Shown here piece after piece: positions 25,428-34,324 of a stretch of DNA of 64,000 nucleotides (position 1 is its first letter; every line of letters starts with the position of its first letter). The DNA lies in contig CAJXUY010000001.1 of the NCBI GenBank assembly GCA_913060665.1, forward strand, positions 62,001-126,000, written 5' to 3'. The position numbers and the translations under genes are program-made. A model generated the notes under the pieces. It ran no database searches, was not told the origin of the DNA, and was given only the letters and a program-made list of their open reading frames with translations. The stretch comes from an uncultured Oleiphilaceae bacterium (GTDB lineage Bacteria > Pseudomonadota > Gammaproteobacteria > Pseudomonadales > Oleiphilaceae).

Positions 25428-26564
25428 ATGAACAGTAAAGTTAAACAACCAGATTTACTTAATGAATATAAATTCTCTAAAAGCGAACTCAGTTCAAATT
25501 CACTAACTAAAAGTGAGCTTGATGCATTTGGTGATGAAATAGATCAACTTAAGAAAGAGGCCATTGCAGACTTAGGACAAAGGGATGCAGACTATATACG
25601 GAGTATTGTTCGAAAGCAGCGATATAGTGAAATTTCAGGTAGAGCATTAATTCATTTCAGCTTAGACCCCATTTCCTGGGCTGTTGGTGTAGGTTTACTC
25701 TCAGTTTCAAAAATATTAGAGAATATGGAAATTGGTCATAATGTGATGCATGGCCAGTATGACTGGATGAATGACCCAAAACTCTACTCTCAAACGTACG
25801 AATGGGATAATAACTGCGATAGTGATTCATGGAGGAAAACACATAATTATGAGCACCATACTTATACAAATATAATCGGGCAAGATCGAGATTATGGGTA
25901 TGGGATACTTCGCTTAAGTGATGACACACCTTGGAAGCCTAGGCATTTATTTAATTTCCTTACCTATGGTGTTTTAAGTGCATTCTTTCAGTCAGGTGTA
26001 GGCGTACATGAACTTGAAATTGAAAAAGTAGCCAGTGGTGAGGTTTCACTAAAAGAAAAGAAACCCATGCTAAAGGCTTTTTTTAAGAAGGTTAGCAAAC
26101 AAACACTTAAAGATTATATTATATTTCCATTACTTGCTGGCCCAATGGCACTTAAAGTTATAGCGGGAAATGCATTAGCTAATCTAGCGCGTAATTTATG
26201 GACTTCAACAGTTATCTTTTGTGGACATTTCACTGAAAATTCTCATACTTTTCACGATGTTGATTATGAAAATGAAACGCGTGGTGAATGGTACTATCGT
26301 CAAATTTTGGGTTCAGGTAACTTTACAGGTGGAAAATGGCTTCATATTATGTCAGGAAACCTAAGCTATCAAATTGAACATCACATGTTTCCTGATGTCC
26401 CCGCCCATCGATACGAAGAAATGTCACCCAAGGTACAGGATATATGTAAAAAATACGGCATTGCATACAATACTGGAGGCTTTTGGAGTCAATATAAGAC
26501 AGTACTTGCAAGAGTTGCTCGCTACTCACTGCCACCCAGAAAAGCTAATGCACAGCTAGCTTGA
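25428..26564 (+). CDS. Membrane fatty-acid (acyl-CoA) desaturase, DesB-like
   Basis: A 378-residue membrane di-iron desaturase. The three His boxes are present: HNVMH near residue 105, HNYEHH near 142 and QIEHH near 315; an FTENSHTF segment adds a further His. Two long hydrophobic regions (about 70-95 and 230-270) form the membrane hairpins. There is no cytochrome b5 domain, in line with use of the separate reductase upstream. It is probably a Delta-9-type acyl-CoA desaturase by similarity of motif spacing to DesB/DesA3; position specificity cannot be read from sequence. Confidence 0.88.
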   Translation: MNSKVKQPDLLNEYKFSKSELSSNSLTKSELDAFGDEIDQLKKEAIADLGQRDADYIRSIVRKQRYSEISGRALIHFSLDPISWAVGVGLLSVSKILENMEIGHNVMHGQYDWMNDPKLYSQTYEWDNNCDSDSWRKTHNYEHHTYTNIIGQDRDYGYGILRLSDDTPWKPRHLFNFLTYGVLSAFFQSGVGVHELEIEKVASGEVSLKEKKPMLKAFFKKVSKQTLKDYIIFPLLAGPMALKVIAGNALANLARNLWTSTVIFCGHFTENSHTFHDVDYENETRGEWYYRQILGSGNFTGGKWLHIMSGNLSYQIEHHMFPDVPAHRYEEMSPKVQDICKKYGIAYNTGGFWSQYKTVLARVARYSLPPRKANAQLA

Positions 26565-26584
26565 TTATAAATGGAGCTATTAGA

Positions 26585-26881
26585 ATGCCAGATATAGTGA
26601 AGAACCTAAGGGGTACAAATAATTTTGTTTATACCACAGTCGATAGCATTGTCTCAGCAACACAAAGTGTACACTTTGTTATATCAGATACTGGTTATAA
26701 GATACTTAATGAAAGTATAGTTGAGCCCGATAAACTTAATATATTGAAAAAAACACATGATGATATAGCCCACGAAATATATGGTGCTATTCGCGACATA
26801 AACATAACTTTAAATAACTTTGTCAGGAGCTGTATTAAACCACTTAGTAGAGGCGAAAATAATATAACTAACAAAAAATAA
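26585..26881 (+). CDS. Small protein of unknown function in the desaturase operon
   Basis: A 98-residue product starting at the ATG at 26585 with a GGAG ribosome site. The sequence (MPDIVKNLRGTNNFVYTTVD, then a mostly helical part rich in Ile and Asn) shows no signal peptide, no Cys cluster and no motif I recognise. It begins 20 bases after the desaturase stop on the same strand and is followed by a hairpin terminator, so it closes the desCB-like operon. Confidence 0.55.
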   Translation: MPDIVKNLRGTNNFVYTTVDSIVSATQSVHFVISDTGYKILNESIVEPDKLNILKKTHDDIAHEIYGAIRDINITLNNFVRSCIKPLSRGENNITNKK

Positions 26882-26896
26882 TTCATGTTAATGTTT

Positions 26897-26922
26897 AGAG
26901 GCTCTTATTTTTCAGAGCCTCT
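26897..26922. terminator. Hairpin terminator after the desaturase operon
   Basis: AGAGGCTCT (26897-26905) pairs perfectly with AGAGCCTCT (26914-26922) around an 8-base loop rich in T. It separates the plus-strand operon from a convergent minus-strand relic. Confidence 0.6.
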
Positions 26923-26933
26923 GGTACTGATTA

Positions 26934-27293
26934 TTATTTAAGAAAACTGAGTCTTGCTAGGTTTAGAATATTTAAAAACTCGCTGAACCACAGTTGTGTA
27001 TTGATGAAAAAAGATCCCGTATTATAAGGAATACCCTGTTTTTCTAAGACAACTTTTACTTTTTCTGACATTTCCGGATAACGACCTATAACCTCTGAGC
27101 GATAGCCTTCAGTTGACCAGCCAGGTAAAAAAGGCTGTATTAAAGGCTCATAAAATGATGAGAGCTTTGGATTGTTAACTAAGGATTTTGAAAATAACTG
27201 CCAGACACGTTCAAGCTTAATGGAATGAATATCAGTTTTCAGTGATTGTTTATTTCTATTTCCATATGATTTTTTTGTATTCCCTGCTTTCAT
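26934..27293 (-). pseudogene. Fusion relic of a second reductase-desaturase gene pair
   Basis: About 119 residues in one frame. The first part (FSKSLVNNPKLSSFY..GYRSEVIG) aligns with the N-terminus of the reductase at 24299 (FSNKFWQHNGQLQNYIDFI..GAEVFQ). The last part (RYPEMSEKVKVVLEKQGIPYNTGSF) aligns with the C-terminus of the desaturase at 25428 (RYEEMSPKVQDICKKYGIAYNTGGF). Everything between, both catalytic domains, is absent. An internal deletion of about 2 kb that happened to keep frame would create it. The product would be inactive. Confidence 0.75.
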
Positions 27294-27492
27294 AAAACAC
27301 CCTATTTTGATTTTATATTTTTGCTTTAACCGCAATCAAAAACAACAGAACTTTAGATAGGTTTAGACGTAACAATTACTGTAAAACCATACTTTTTTTA
27401 GGGTGTTTATATAAAGAAAATTTATTATATTTAATTTCAGTTAATTCATAAACTAATACAATTTTTGAACAATAAGTTCAGTGGAGGAAATA

Positions 27493-27858
27493 ATGCCAAT
27501 ACATGAATACTTTTTAGGTTCAAAAAAAAATAATAACGTTCCCTACACTTATCATGCACAAGAGCGAGTTATAGAGGGTGAGGATATATTTACAAAAGAC
27601 TGGTTTTGCGACACTTTGTGCGGTCTCTGTAATCACTTATTAAAGTTAAGTAAAGACCCACTGGATATACGGATATTTGAGTGTTTCAACAACGGCCCTG
27701 ATATAGAAATGCCAAAGCACTTTTACATGGATGAAAGTGGAAAATGGCTACAAAAAAAGGAATTATGCAATGCTCATCTTCGATACGGTTCATTCGGTGC
27801 AGGCTCAGAAGGAAACTGCGAATTCATTAATAGAAACATGTTCAAAATAATCTCCTAA
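27493..27858 (+). CDS. Small Cys-containing protein of unknown function
   Basis: A 121-residue product starting at ATG 27493 with a strong GGAGG ribosome site. It has no signal peptide or membrane segment. Notable is DWFCDTLCGLCNHLL (CxxxCxxC), which could bind a metal or form disulfides, and a conserved-looking tail with HLRYGSFGAGSEGNCEFINR. No family is recognised. It lies 21 bases upstream of the OmpW-like gene on the same strand, so they are probably co-transcribed. Confidence 0.65.
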   Translation: MPIHEYFLGSKKNNNVPYTYHAQERVIEGEDIFTKDWFCDTLCGLCNHLLKLSKDPLDIRIFECFNNGPDIEMPKHFYMDESGKWLQKKELCNAHLRYGSFGAGSEGNCEFINRNMFKIIS

Positions 27859-27879
27859 TAATTAGGGAAGGAAAGTAAA

Positions 27880-28623
27880 ATGATCAAAAGAAACATGATG
27901 ACCTCATTACTAGCAAGCACATTACTGTTGAGTCAGTCTGCTCTAGCTTACGAGGTGGGTGACATATTTATAAAAGGGGGTGTCGTTACTGTTGATCCAC
28001 AAGAAAGTAGCTCTGACATCAGAATTACTAGCCCAAATCTGGGTGATGCTACTGGCGCAAAAGTTGGCTTAGATTCTGATATTCAACTTGGTTTAGTTTT
28101 CACTTATATGGCAACAGATCGGGTAGGTATTGAATTATTAGCTGCAACGCCTTTTGAACATAATATTTCAGGCGCAGGCGTTATATCCAGTGCAGGTACA
28201 CTTGGTAGTACAAAACACCTGCCACCGACATTGAGTGTACAATATTATCTGGCAGACCCTGCAGATAAGTTTCAGCCTTACATTGGTGCTGGCATTAATT
28301 ACACTATCTTTTTTGATGAAGATACATCACCAACATTAACGGCGGCTATCGGCCCTTTAGCAGAGCTTGCAGGTGCTCCAGCAGGCGCAGTAGAAGCAAC
28401 AAGCACAAAATTAGCTATTGAAGACTCGATAGGGGCATCATTACAAGTTGGATTTAACTACGAGATTACTGACAACATAGGTTTAAATGCGGCGGTATGG
28501 TGGATGAATATTGATGCAGAAGCTGAAATTACAGCACAAACAAACATAGGAACAGTAAAGGCAAAGGTTGATGTAGAAATTGACCCATATGTTTACATGC
28601 TCGGTGCTTATTACAAATTTTAA
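27880..28623 (+). CDS. OmpW/AlkL-family outer-membrane channel
   Basis: A 247-residue eight-stranded beta-barrel protein. The signal peptide (residues 1-23) ends SALA-YEVGD. Family markers are the opening GDIFIKGGVVTVDP, GLVFTYMATDRVGIELLAATPFEH, PPTLSVQYYL near the centre and the closing aromatic YYKF. AlkL, an OmpW homologue, lets alkanes and other hydrophobic compounds cross the outer membrane in alk systems, and the surrounding genes suggest the same job here. It ends just before a terminator shared with the convergent DUF1329 gene. Confidence 0.9.
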   Translation: MIKRNMMTSLLASTLLLSQSALAYEVGDIFIKGGVVTVDPQESSSDIRITSPNLGDATGAKVGLDSDIQLGLVFTYMATDRVGIELLAATPFEHNISGAGVISSAGTLGSTKHLPPTLSVQYYLADPADKFQPYIGAGINYTIFFDEDTSPTLTAAIGPLAELAGAPAGAVEATSTKLAIEDSIGASLQVGFNYEITDNIGLNAAVWWMNIDAEAEITAQTNIGTVKAKVDVEIDPYVYMLGAYYKF

Positions 28624-28637
28624 ATGTGTTGAAAAAG

Positions 28638-28672
28638 GACCGAGCGTGAACAGAGACAAGTTCAGCTCGGTC
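28638..28672 (-). terminator. Bidirectional terminator between the OmpW and DUF1329 genes
   Basis: GACCGAGC and GCTCGGTC with inner TGAAC/GTTCA pairing form a long stem with one bulged base. On the minus strand it is followed by CTTTTTC, a good intrinsic terminator for the DUF1302-DUF1329 operon. Confidence 0.75.
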
Positions 28673-28683
28673 AAATGCGCTAC

Positions 28684-30036
28684 TTAGCGCTTGCCCGCGC
28701 GTCTAAGCGCCGACGGAGTGTAGTCTTTAGATGACCGCTCTAGATTAAATGTATAAGCTTCATCTCGGCCGTTTTGCAAACCTCTTACCAAATAACGACC
28801 TGAGAGCAAGTCATATAATGTCTCTAGGGTGTACCAAGGTACCATCTCTCTGTAAAAGGTCATGCTATGGGCTTCAGCAACACGCCATAACTCTCCCCTA
28901 CCATCATAGTGATCAATAATAGCGGCCTGCCAGGTATCTTCATCAATATAAAAAGTTCTTTTTGCATAGATATGTCGAGTGTCTTTTTTCAAGCTGGCTT
29001 CAACAACCCAAACTCTATGTAGTTCATAGCGAGTATGCACCTGATTAATATGACCCCGCTTAATAATATCATCGGGCTTTAGGTTACCGAAATGAAGGCT
29101 AAATGAGTTATAAGGAATATATATTTCTTTCTTCCCTATTAATTTCCAGTTGTATCTATCTGGCGACCCGTTATACATGTCTAAATTATCAGTGGTCGAA
29201 AGACCATCCGATGCTGTACCGGGACCATCATAAGATACCTGTGGGGCCCGCCTGACTCGACGCTGCCCAGCATTATAAACCCAGGCTCTTCGTGGCTCCT
29301 TAACCTGGTCAACTGTTTCGTGAACAAGCAGTACATTTCCTGCTAAACGAGCTGGAGACTGAATAAGCTGTTTAAAATAGAACAGAACATTAGCGTCTAT
29401 TTCCGGATCATAATCTTTCAAAGATGTTCGCCAGGTTATCTCATCTTGAAATTGAATTATTGAATACTTTCCGTTAGAAAGTGGAGCGGCTTGCCCAATG
29501 AGTCTTCTTACAGAACCGCCACGGTAGCGAGTAATATGATTCCAAATAACCTCTAACCCATTATGAGGAATAGGAAATGGGATTGAGATATCAAAGGGTG
29601 TTAAGCCATTACCTCCATCCAGCAACTCAACATTAGTTGCATTATTTTTTGCACCATCATAAACAAATTGAGGATATGCAGCAGATCGTCTACTTTGGTA
29701 CACTGGGAGCTTGTAATGAGGATACTTTGTCATCATAGCCATCTGACCGGGTGACAAGTTATCTTTATACTTATGCATATTGCTTTTATCGATCATTAAC
29801 AAAATCTGATCATCAGGGAACGGGTTACCACTTGCAACGCCTGCGCTTTCCACTGTAAGTCCACCCACCCACTCAGGGATAGTGCCCGCTGCATTGCCTG
29901 CTTTCTCTGCACCAATTGGCGTTAACTCTACCCCTAGCTTGGCTGCATCTGCCACCAAAACCTTTGCCAGCACATTCATTGCGAGTAAAGAAAGCGTCAT
30001 TACCCCGCCAGCCATAATTATTTTTATTAGTTTCAT
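28684..30036 (-). CDS. DUF1329 outer-membrane-associated protein
   Basis: A 450-residue exported protein; the signal peptide spans about residues 1-25. It shows the DUF1329 marks: AAKLGVELTPIGAEKAGNAAGTIPEW at the start of the mature protein, YDGPGTASDGLSTTDNLDMYNGSPDRYNWKLIGKKEIYIPYN in the middle and the RTFYIDEDTWQ strand. LolB-like folds are predicted for the family. These proteins occur next to DUF1302 proteins in hydrocarbon and steroid clusters and are thought to help move hydrophobic compounds between the membranes. It is the last gene of its operon. Confidence 0.9.
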   Translation of the reverse strand: MKLIKIIMAGGVMTLSLLAMNVLAKVLVADAAKLGVELTPIGAEKAGNAAGTIPEWVGGLTVESAGVASGNPFPDDQILLMIDKSNMHKYKDNLSPGQMAMMTKYPHYKLPVYQSRRSAAYPQFVYDGAKNNATNVELLDGGNGLTPFDISIPFPIPHNGLEVIWNHITRYRGGSVRRLIGQAAPLSNGKYSIIQFQDEITWRTSLKDYDPEIDANVLFYFKQLIQSPARLAGNVLLVHETVDQVKEPRRAWVYNAGQRRVRRAPQVSYDGPGTASDGLSTTDNLDMYNGSPDRYNWKLIGKKEIYIPYNSFSLHFGNLKPDDIIKRGHINQVHTRYELHRVWVVEASLKKDTRHIYAKRTFYIDEDTWQAAIIDHYDGRGELWRVAEAHSMTFYREMVPWYTLETLYDLLSGRYLVRGLQNGRDEAYTFNLERSSKDYTPSALRRAGKR

Positions 30037-30088
30037 TGATTAACCTCGTTAGAGCAAAACTGTTATATTTATTATTAGTATCAATAAA

Positions 30089-31948
30089 TTAAAATGAATA
30101 AGAAACACTAAGTGAGACGTTATCCCGGTCTTTCAGCATGTTATAAGGCTTGCCGCCAAAGTAACTTGTGTAGCCCAAATTGGCAGAGTATTGGTTCAAG
30201 TAAACTGCTTTCAGTGATAGGCCAACGGCTTGACGACCTTCAACGAAATTACCGCCAGGCTCAGGTGCATAACCTTTTACATCATGAGACCACGAAAGTG
30301 TTGGCGTGAGATTTACGCCGGCAAATACGTCATTGTAGTCCAGTGCTGCGCGCATTCTGTAGCCCCAGGAAAAGGATGTCGTGTAACCATCATTAGTACA
30401 GTTTCTAGAATTTATATTAAATTTACCAGCGGGATCTGAAGAGCCATTACAACTATTTATAATGCCATCACCAGTTGCATCAACAGGGTCAAATGTTCCT
30501 ATACCAAAGGCACCTGAACGGCCGTACCTAGCTTCACTCTTACCCTTCATACCATGGACATAAGTTGCGCCCACTTCACCAACAAAAGTTAAGCGACTAG
30601 CACCTGCGACCTGATCAAAGAATTTTATTAGGGTTGTTTGTACTTGAGATACGCCATAGGTTTCATACCCAGTTATCTCTTCTCCATATAATTGGCTTTC
30701 ATTTCCAGGGCCTCCTAGTTTTGCTAATTCCTGCTGATACAGAAGGCTGTTTGAATAACCTAAACCACCATGGATTAACTCAAAAGAGTTCCACTGTAGA
30801 GGAAGATCTTTTTTATAACTGATTTCACCACCAATTGAATAACCACTTTCTGTACTGGTATTAAAACTCACACCATACATTTGTAAACCTTCAGGGTAAT
30901 CAATGAAATACGAAGGGAAATTTCCACCGTTATCTATATCAGCTACCACACCGCTAATTAATGGCACTCGGCTATGATATTGAACAAAGTAAAAACCAAG
31001 TTCTGTATCATTTAATTCAGGTACATACCAACGAACTGCCAAACCAAACTGATCAGTATCATCAGCTTCTTTATCTGCCAACCTTGGTGCTATATAGCCA
31101 TTATCATAAGCTATCGCATCGGGCAACTGACCCGCCAACAAAACAGGGCCGCAACCATCAGCTACAAAATCATTTGTTGAGAAGAAAGTTCCACAATCAT
31201 CAATTTCTGTTTTTTCCCACTCCAGTTGAACATAACCTTCAACCGTAACGTTCTCAGTAACACCCAATGATGAATAAAACATATTTACCGGCATTAAAGC
31301 ATCTTTAACTTCAGCACCTGGAGCCCTAATGGCACCTACATTAACAGGGTTGATAACGTTAATACCGTTAAAAATAAAGGTACTCTCACCCCAGCTAACA
31401 ACCTGACGACCTAATCGCATGTTTAAGGGCATTTCACCTAATTCAAAATCACCCCAAACATAAGCATCTAATAACTCGCCGCCTGATGCATTTTTATCGC
31501 CATCAACACTTAACAGGCGCTGTTGCCCTGCATCATCAAAGGCCATATTGCCATCTTTAAGTTGAAAGTCATACCAGTAACGACCACGAATAAAACCACC
31601 GTAGTTTTCGTAACTAACTAACAATTCACTCGTACCTTTAACAACTTTTGAGTAAGTATCGCCTTTATCAAAATTCCAGTTACCATCATCAAAGTTGTTA
31701 CTGGAAGATCCTTTCCCTGTATTAACTGCGGAAGGGGTAGACCCGAATGGCTGCATGTTACCCTGAGCTAACTGTCTGTTATCTCTATCCTCAACACGCC
31801 AGCTGGCACCTGCGGTTAGCGTTGTATCGAAGCTCGCTTCGACATCTCCCATGTAGAATTGAAACGCACTAACAGGAGCCGATAGTGGAGCTACTATCAT
31901 TACGGCAGATGTTAACTTATAAAGAGTATTTATTTTATTTTTTTTCAT
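30089..31948 (-). CDS. DUF1302 outer-membrane beta-barrel protein
   Basis: About 619 residues. The start is the ATG at 31948, giving the basic start MKKNKINTLYK and a signal peptide cut near SAFQF. DUF1302 markers are the mature start FQFYMGDVEASFDTTLTAGASWR, LLDAYVWGDFELGEMPLNMRLGRQVVSWGESTF, and a C-terminal strand ending SVSYSF, the outer-membrane assembly signal. It pairs with the DUF1329 gene 52 bases downstream. An uptake role for hydrocarbons is the family-based inference. Confidence 0.9.
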   Translation of the reverse strand: MKKNKINTLYKLTSAVMIVAPLSAPVSAFQFYMGDVEASFDTTLTAGASWRVEDRDNRQLAQGNMQPFGSTPSAVNTGKGSSSNNFDDGNWNFDKGDTYSKVVKGTSELLVSYENYGGFIRGRYWYDFQLKDGNMAFDDAGQQRLLSVDGDKNASGGELLDAYVWGDFELGEMPLNMRLGRQVVSWGESTFIFNGINVINPVNVGAIRAPGAEVKDALMPVNMFYSSLGVTENVTVEGYVQLEWEKTEIDDCGTFFSTNDFVADGCGPVLLAGQLPDAIAYDNGYIAPRLADKEADDTDQFGLAVRWYVPELNDTELGFYFVQYHSRVPLISGVVADIDNGGNFPSYFIDYPEGLQMYGVSFNTSTESGYSIGGEISYKKDLPLQWNSFELIHGGLGYSNSLLYQQELAKLGGPGNESQLYGEEITGYETYGVSQVQTTLIKFFDQVAGASRLTFVGEVGATYVHGMKGKSEARYGRSGAFGIGTFDPVDATGDGIINSCNGSSDPAGKFNINSRNCTNDGYTTSFSWGYRMRAALDYNDVFAGVNLTPTLSWSHDVKGYAPEPGGNFVEGRQAVGLSLKAVYLNQYSANLGYTSYFGGKPYNMLKDRDNVSLSVSYSF

Positions 31949-32129
31949 CAAATAAAATTCCAAAATTAATATTTTTATTAAAATAATAAAACTAAACCCA
32001 ACCTAATGTTAATTACCGGTTGGACTGTAGCAGCATAGTTGATTAGGAGAGCCGTAAAATTACGAAGAGTGTTTCTCGTAAGTCAAGGAAATAAATTTAC
32101 TCAATAGGAGGGATATCTTGCTCGATTGA

Positions 32130-32933
32130 TTATGAATCAATAAAAGGGGCTGATTTTTCTTTATAATTTATATACAAATCCTCTATAAAAAACCATTTAG
32201 TTTGAATTTTTTCTAAAATTACCAGTTCTTCTTCATTAATATCGAGCTCATTAATTGAAGCATCTAATTCAAGCATCCGTTGATTAAATTTTGCAGTCAT
32301 TCTTTCAAGGTCATTGTCCTCATCCCCAATAGCAGAAGATGTAAATTGATTATCAGAGAAATTAGCACGAGATAAATAGATTCCCTGCATTTTTGTTAGC
32401 AATAAGTCCAGTTCAAAACAATTACGAATTAGCTTTATTTGCGGGGTATTCGACACTCTAAATTTATTTAGAAAAAGTGATAAACTCTCAGATAAGACAG
32501 CAGATAATTCAACTGTTTCTTGTAAAATACGCAAATCGGTATAACCATCTTCGACAGAATACTTGATAAGTAATACTACTTTATTCTTAAAATTCTCGCT
32601 GTCATTTTTTAAGCCTTCGTACTCCGAATAAGGAATACCCGACTCATTTAACATGTTGAATAAAAGTGAATTATTTGAATTAAACTCATTTATTCTTGAT
32701 TTGACAGCGATCAATTCGTACGCATCATTTTCAGATGAAACAAATGCATAATAGTTATTTAATATATTAAAGGATGAAGCACGTAGCGTATGTAGCGTAA
32801 TAAACAAATCTGTACGCTGCTGTTCATGCATTTCATTGAGTTGGTTTGAATTCACGTAGCTACTTTGCAGAAAGAGTGAAAACAAAAGAGAAGTAGTAAG
32901 TATAGAAAAGTGATTTATGGCTGTTTTAAACAT
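32130..32933 (-). CDS. Exported helical protein of unknown function
   Basis: A 267-residue protein with an N-terminal hydrophobic segment (about residues 8-28), probably a signal peptide or anchor, then an almost wholly helical body. Helices are spaced like a periplasmic four-helix sensor bundle (LRASSFNILNNYYAFVSSEND, and LLTKMQGIYLSRANFSD). That is only a resemblance to chemoreceptor or NarX-type ligand domains; no signalling domain follows. It sits between the DUF6160-like and DUF1302 genes in the same direction, so it may assist uptake or sensing of the hydrocarbon. Confidence 0.6.
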   Translation of the reverse strand: MFKTAINHFSILTTSLLFSLFLQSSYVNSNQLNEMHEQQRTDLFITLHTLRASSFNILNNYYAFVSSENDAYELIAVKSRINEFNSNNSLLFNMLNESGIPYSEYEGLKNDSENFKNKVVLLIKYSVEDGYTDLRILQETVELSAVLSESLSLFLNKFRVSNTPQIKLIRNCFELDLLLTKMQGIYLSRANFSDNQFTSSAIGDEDNDLERMTAKFNQRMLELDASINELDINEEELVILEKIQTKWFFIEDLYINYKEKSAPFIDS

Positions 32934-32971
32934 ACCGCACCGCCTGTTTTATTATTTTAAAGTTTTGCTTA

Positions 32972-34210
32972 TTAAAATAAGCCTACGCCACGATCTATAT
33001 ATTCAGTCCTTGCCCGTGGTATTCCATCAAGTGATTCTTTAAGATTAAGTGTGAGACCATTAGGGATATTAATAAAGCCCCCCGTCGTTGTATTAATAAA
33101 ATCTTCAACAGCTGGCGTGTCTGTATCAGTCTTCGTTAACCATTTCAGGTTTTGAGTTTGAAACGACAAAAATGATCCGCTTTCCGGGCCGCTTAAATAG
33201 CGTTTTCCATTTGATTCTGTAATTTTCCCAATAGAAAGTGTTTCAAATTGTGTTAAATCGAAGCAGGTATTAACACCTAGAACAGCACAATCTTGTATTT
33301 CAAGATGAGCATCGTTGCCATTCCATGTGATGCCACTCGTCAAAACAGGAGAAAGTACTTTCAGCGCAAGTCGGGTAATTAAATTAACATCTTCTATCAC
33401 TAGCTCCTCACCATTAGGTATACCTATCATGCTTGCCCTTATTGGGTCAGGGTCACCATTGACATCCAAAAGAACCGCTTTTGAATGAAGGGGCTCGCCC
33501 GAGGTTAAAAAGGGCGCTAGTAAAATCACGACCCGATCAAACAAGTTTCCAGAAGATGAAGCGGCTTTTAAACCATCCCCTGTATCTAATATATCAACAT
33601 TAAGATTGCCCGTTAGAGACTTTATAATTCCGGAAAGATGCCCTTGTGCTTTACCCAGGCCTACTCTGGCACCGACGACTTGCCCTGTTACATCATCAAT
33701 CGCAAATTCAATGAATGGATCATCAATTTTAAAAGGTACAATTTCTCCATTAGCATAGCGCGACCCGTCTGCTTTTAAAGGGATAGGGATTAAAGGGTTA
33801 TCATCAAAATATTCGGAGTCATAAATCGTCCCCAATGCAAGATTTTCAATCAATATATCAGAGTCTTGAGCGATCCCATTTGGATCATTTCTAGCATAAG
33901 TACCTACCTCTAACTTATCCATAGCTAATTGTGTCTCAATACTCAGACCCAAATTAATACGGGTGTATGAAATATTGTTTCCAGCTGATGCATAAGTATT
34001 TTTATCTATTGAAATTGATGCTTGCCCCGTAATCTCAGACAGTTCACTATCATCAATGGATTTAAGTTCAGCGTTTGTAGTAAGTGAATAAAAAATTATT
34101 GCCAAAAAAATGGCTAACCGCGAACGCTTTGCTGCATTAATAACAGTAGTTTTATTATTTGTAAGATACATATAAGCCAACTTTGAAATGTTTATATATT
34201 TAAGATACAT
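32972..34210 (-). CDS. DUF6160-like exported protein (pilus-system type)
   Basis: About 412 residues. After a basic leader and hydrophobic segment (about 30-45) the mature protein begins ELKSIDDSELSEITGQASISID, the hallmark of exported proteins often annotated DUF6160 or FilA/FilF-like. The rest is beta-rich, with SLDGIPRARTEYIDRG close to the C-terminus. A degenerate copy of this C-terminus is found at 57042-57137. Homologues accompany DUF1302/DUF1329 genes in hydrocarbon clusters, but the role is unknown. An alternative ATG at 34171 would still leave the signal segment. Confidence 0.65.
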   Translation of the reverse strand: MYLKYINISKLAYMYLTNNKTTVINAAKRSRLAIFLAIIFYSLTTNAELKSIDDSELSEITGQASISIDKNTYASAGNNISYTRINLGLSIETQLAMDKLEVGTYARNDPNGIAQDSDILIENLALGTIYDSEYFDDNPLIPIPLKADGSRYANGEIVPFKIDDPFIEFAIDDVTGQVVGARVGLGKAQGHLSGIIKSLTGNLNVDILDTGDGLKAASSSGNLFDRVVILLAPFLTSGEPLHSKAVLLDVNGDPDPIRASMIGIPNGEELVIEDVNLITRLALKVLSPVLTSGITWNGNDAHLEIQDCAVLGVNTCFDLTQFETLSIGKITESNGKRYLSGPESGSFLSFQTQNLKWLTKTDTDTPAVEDFINTTTGGFINIPNGLTLNLKESLDGIPRARTEYIDRGVGLF

Positions 34211-34324
34211 CAATAGACGGCATTTAAAACCCTATCATTAGTTAGGGCTTCTTTCCTTATGTGTGATATTTATCATTTTAATAACACCCATAAAGAAAGA
34301 AGACCTAAACATTACTACTGTTTC

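Noticed and set aside
26934-27293. Independent small gene of unknown function
   Set aside because: Its two halves align with the reductase N-terminus and the desaturase C-terminus, so it is better explained as a fusion relic.
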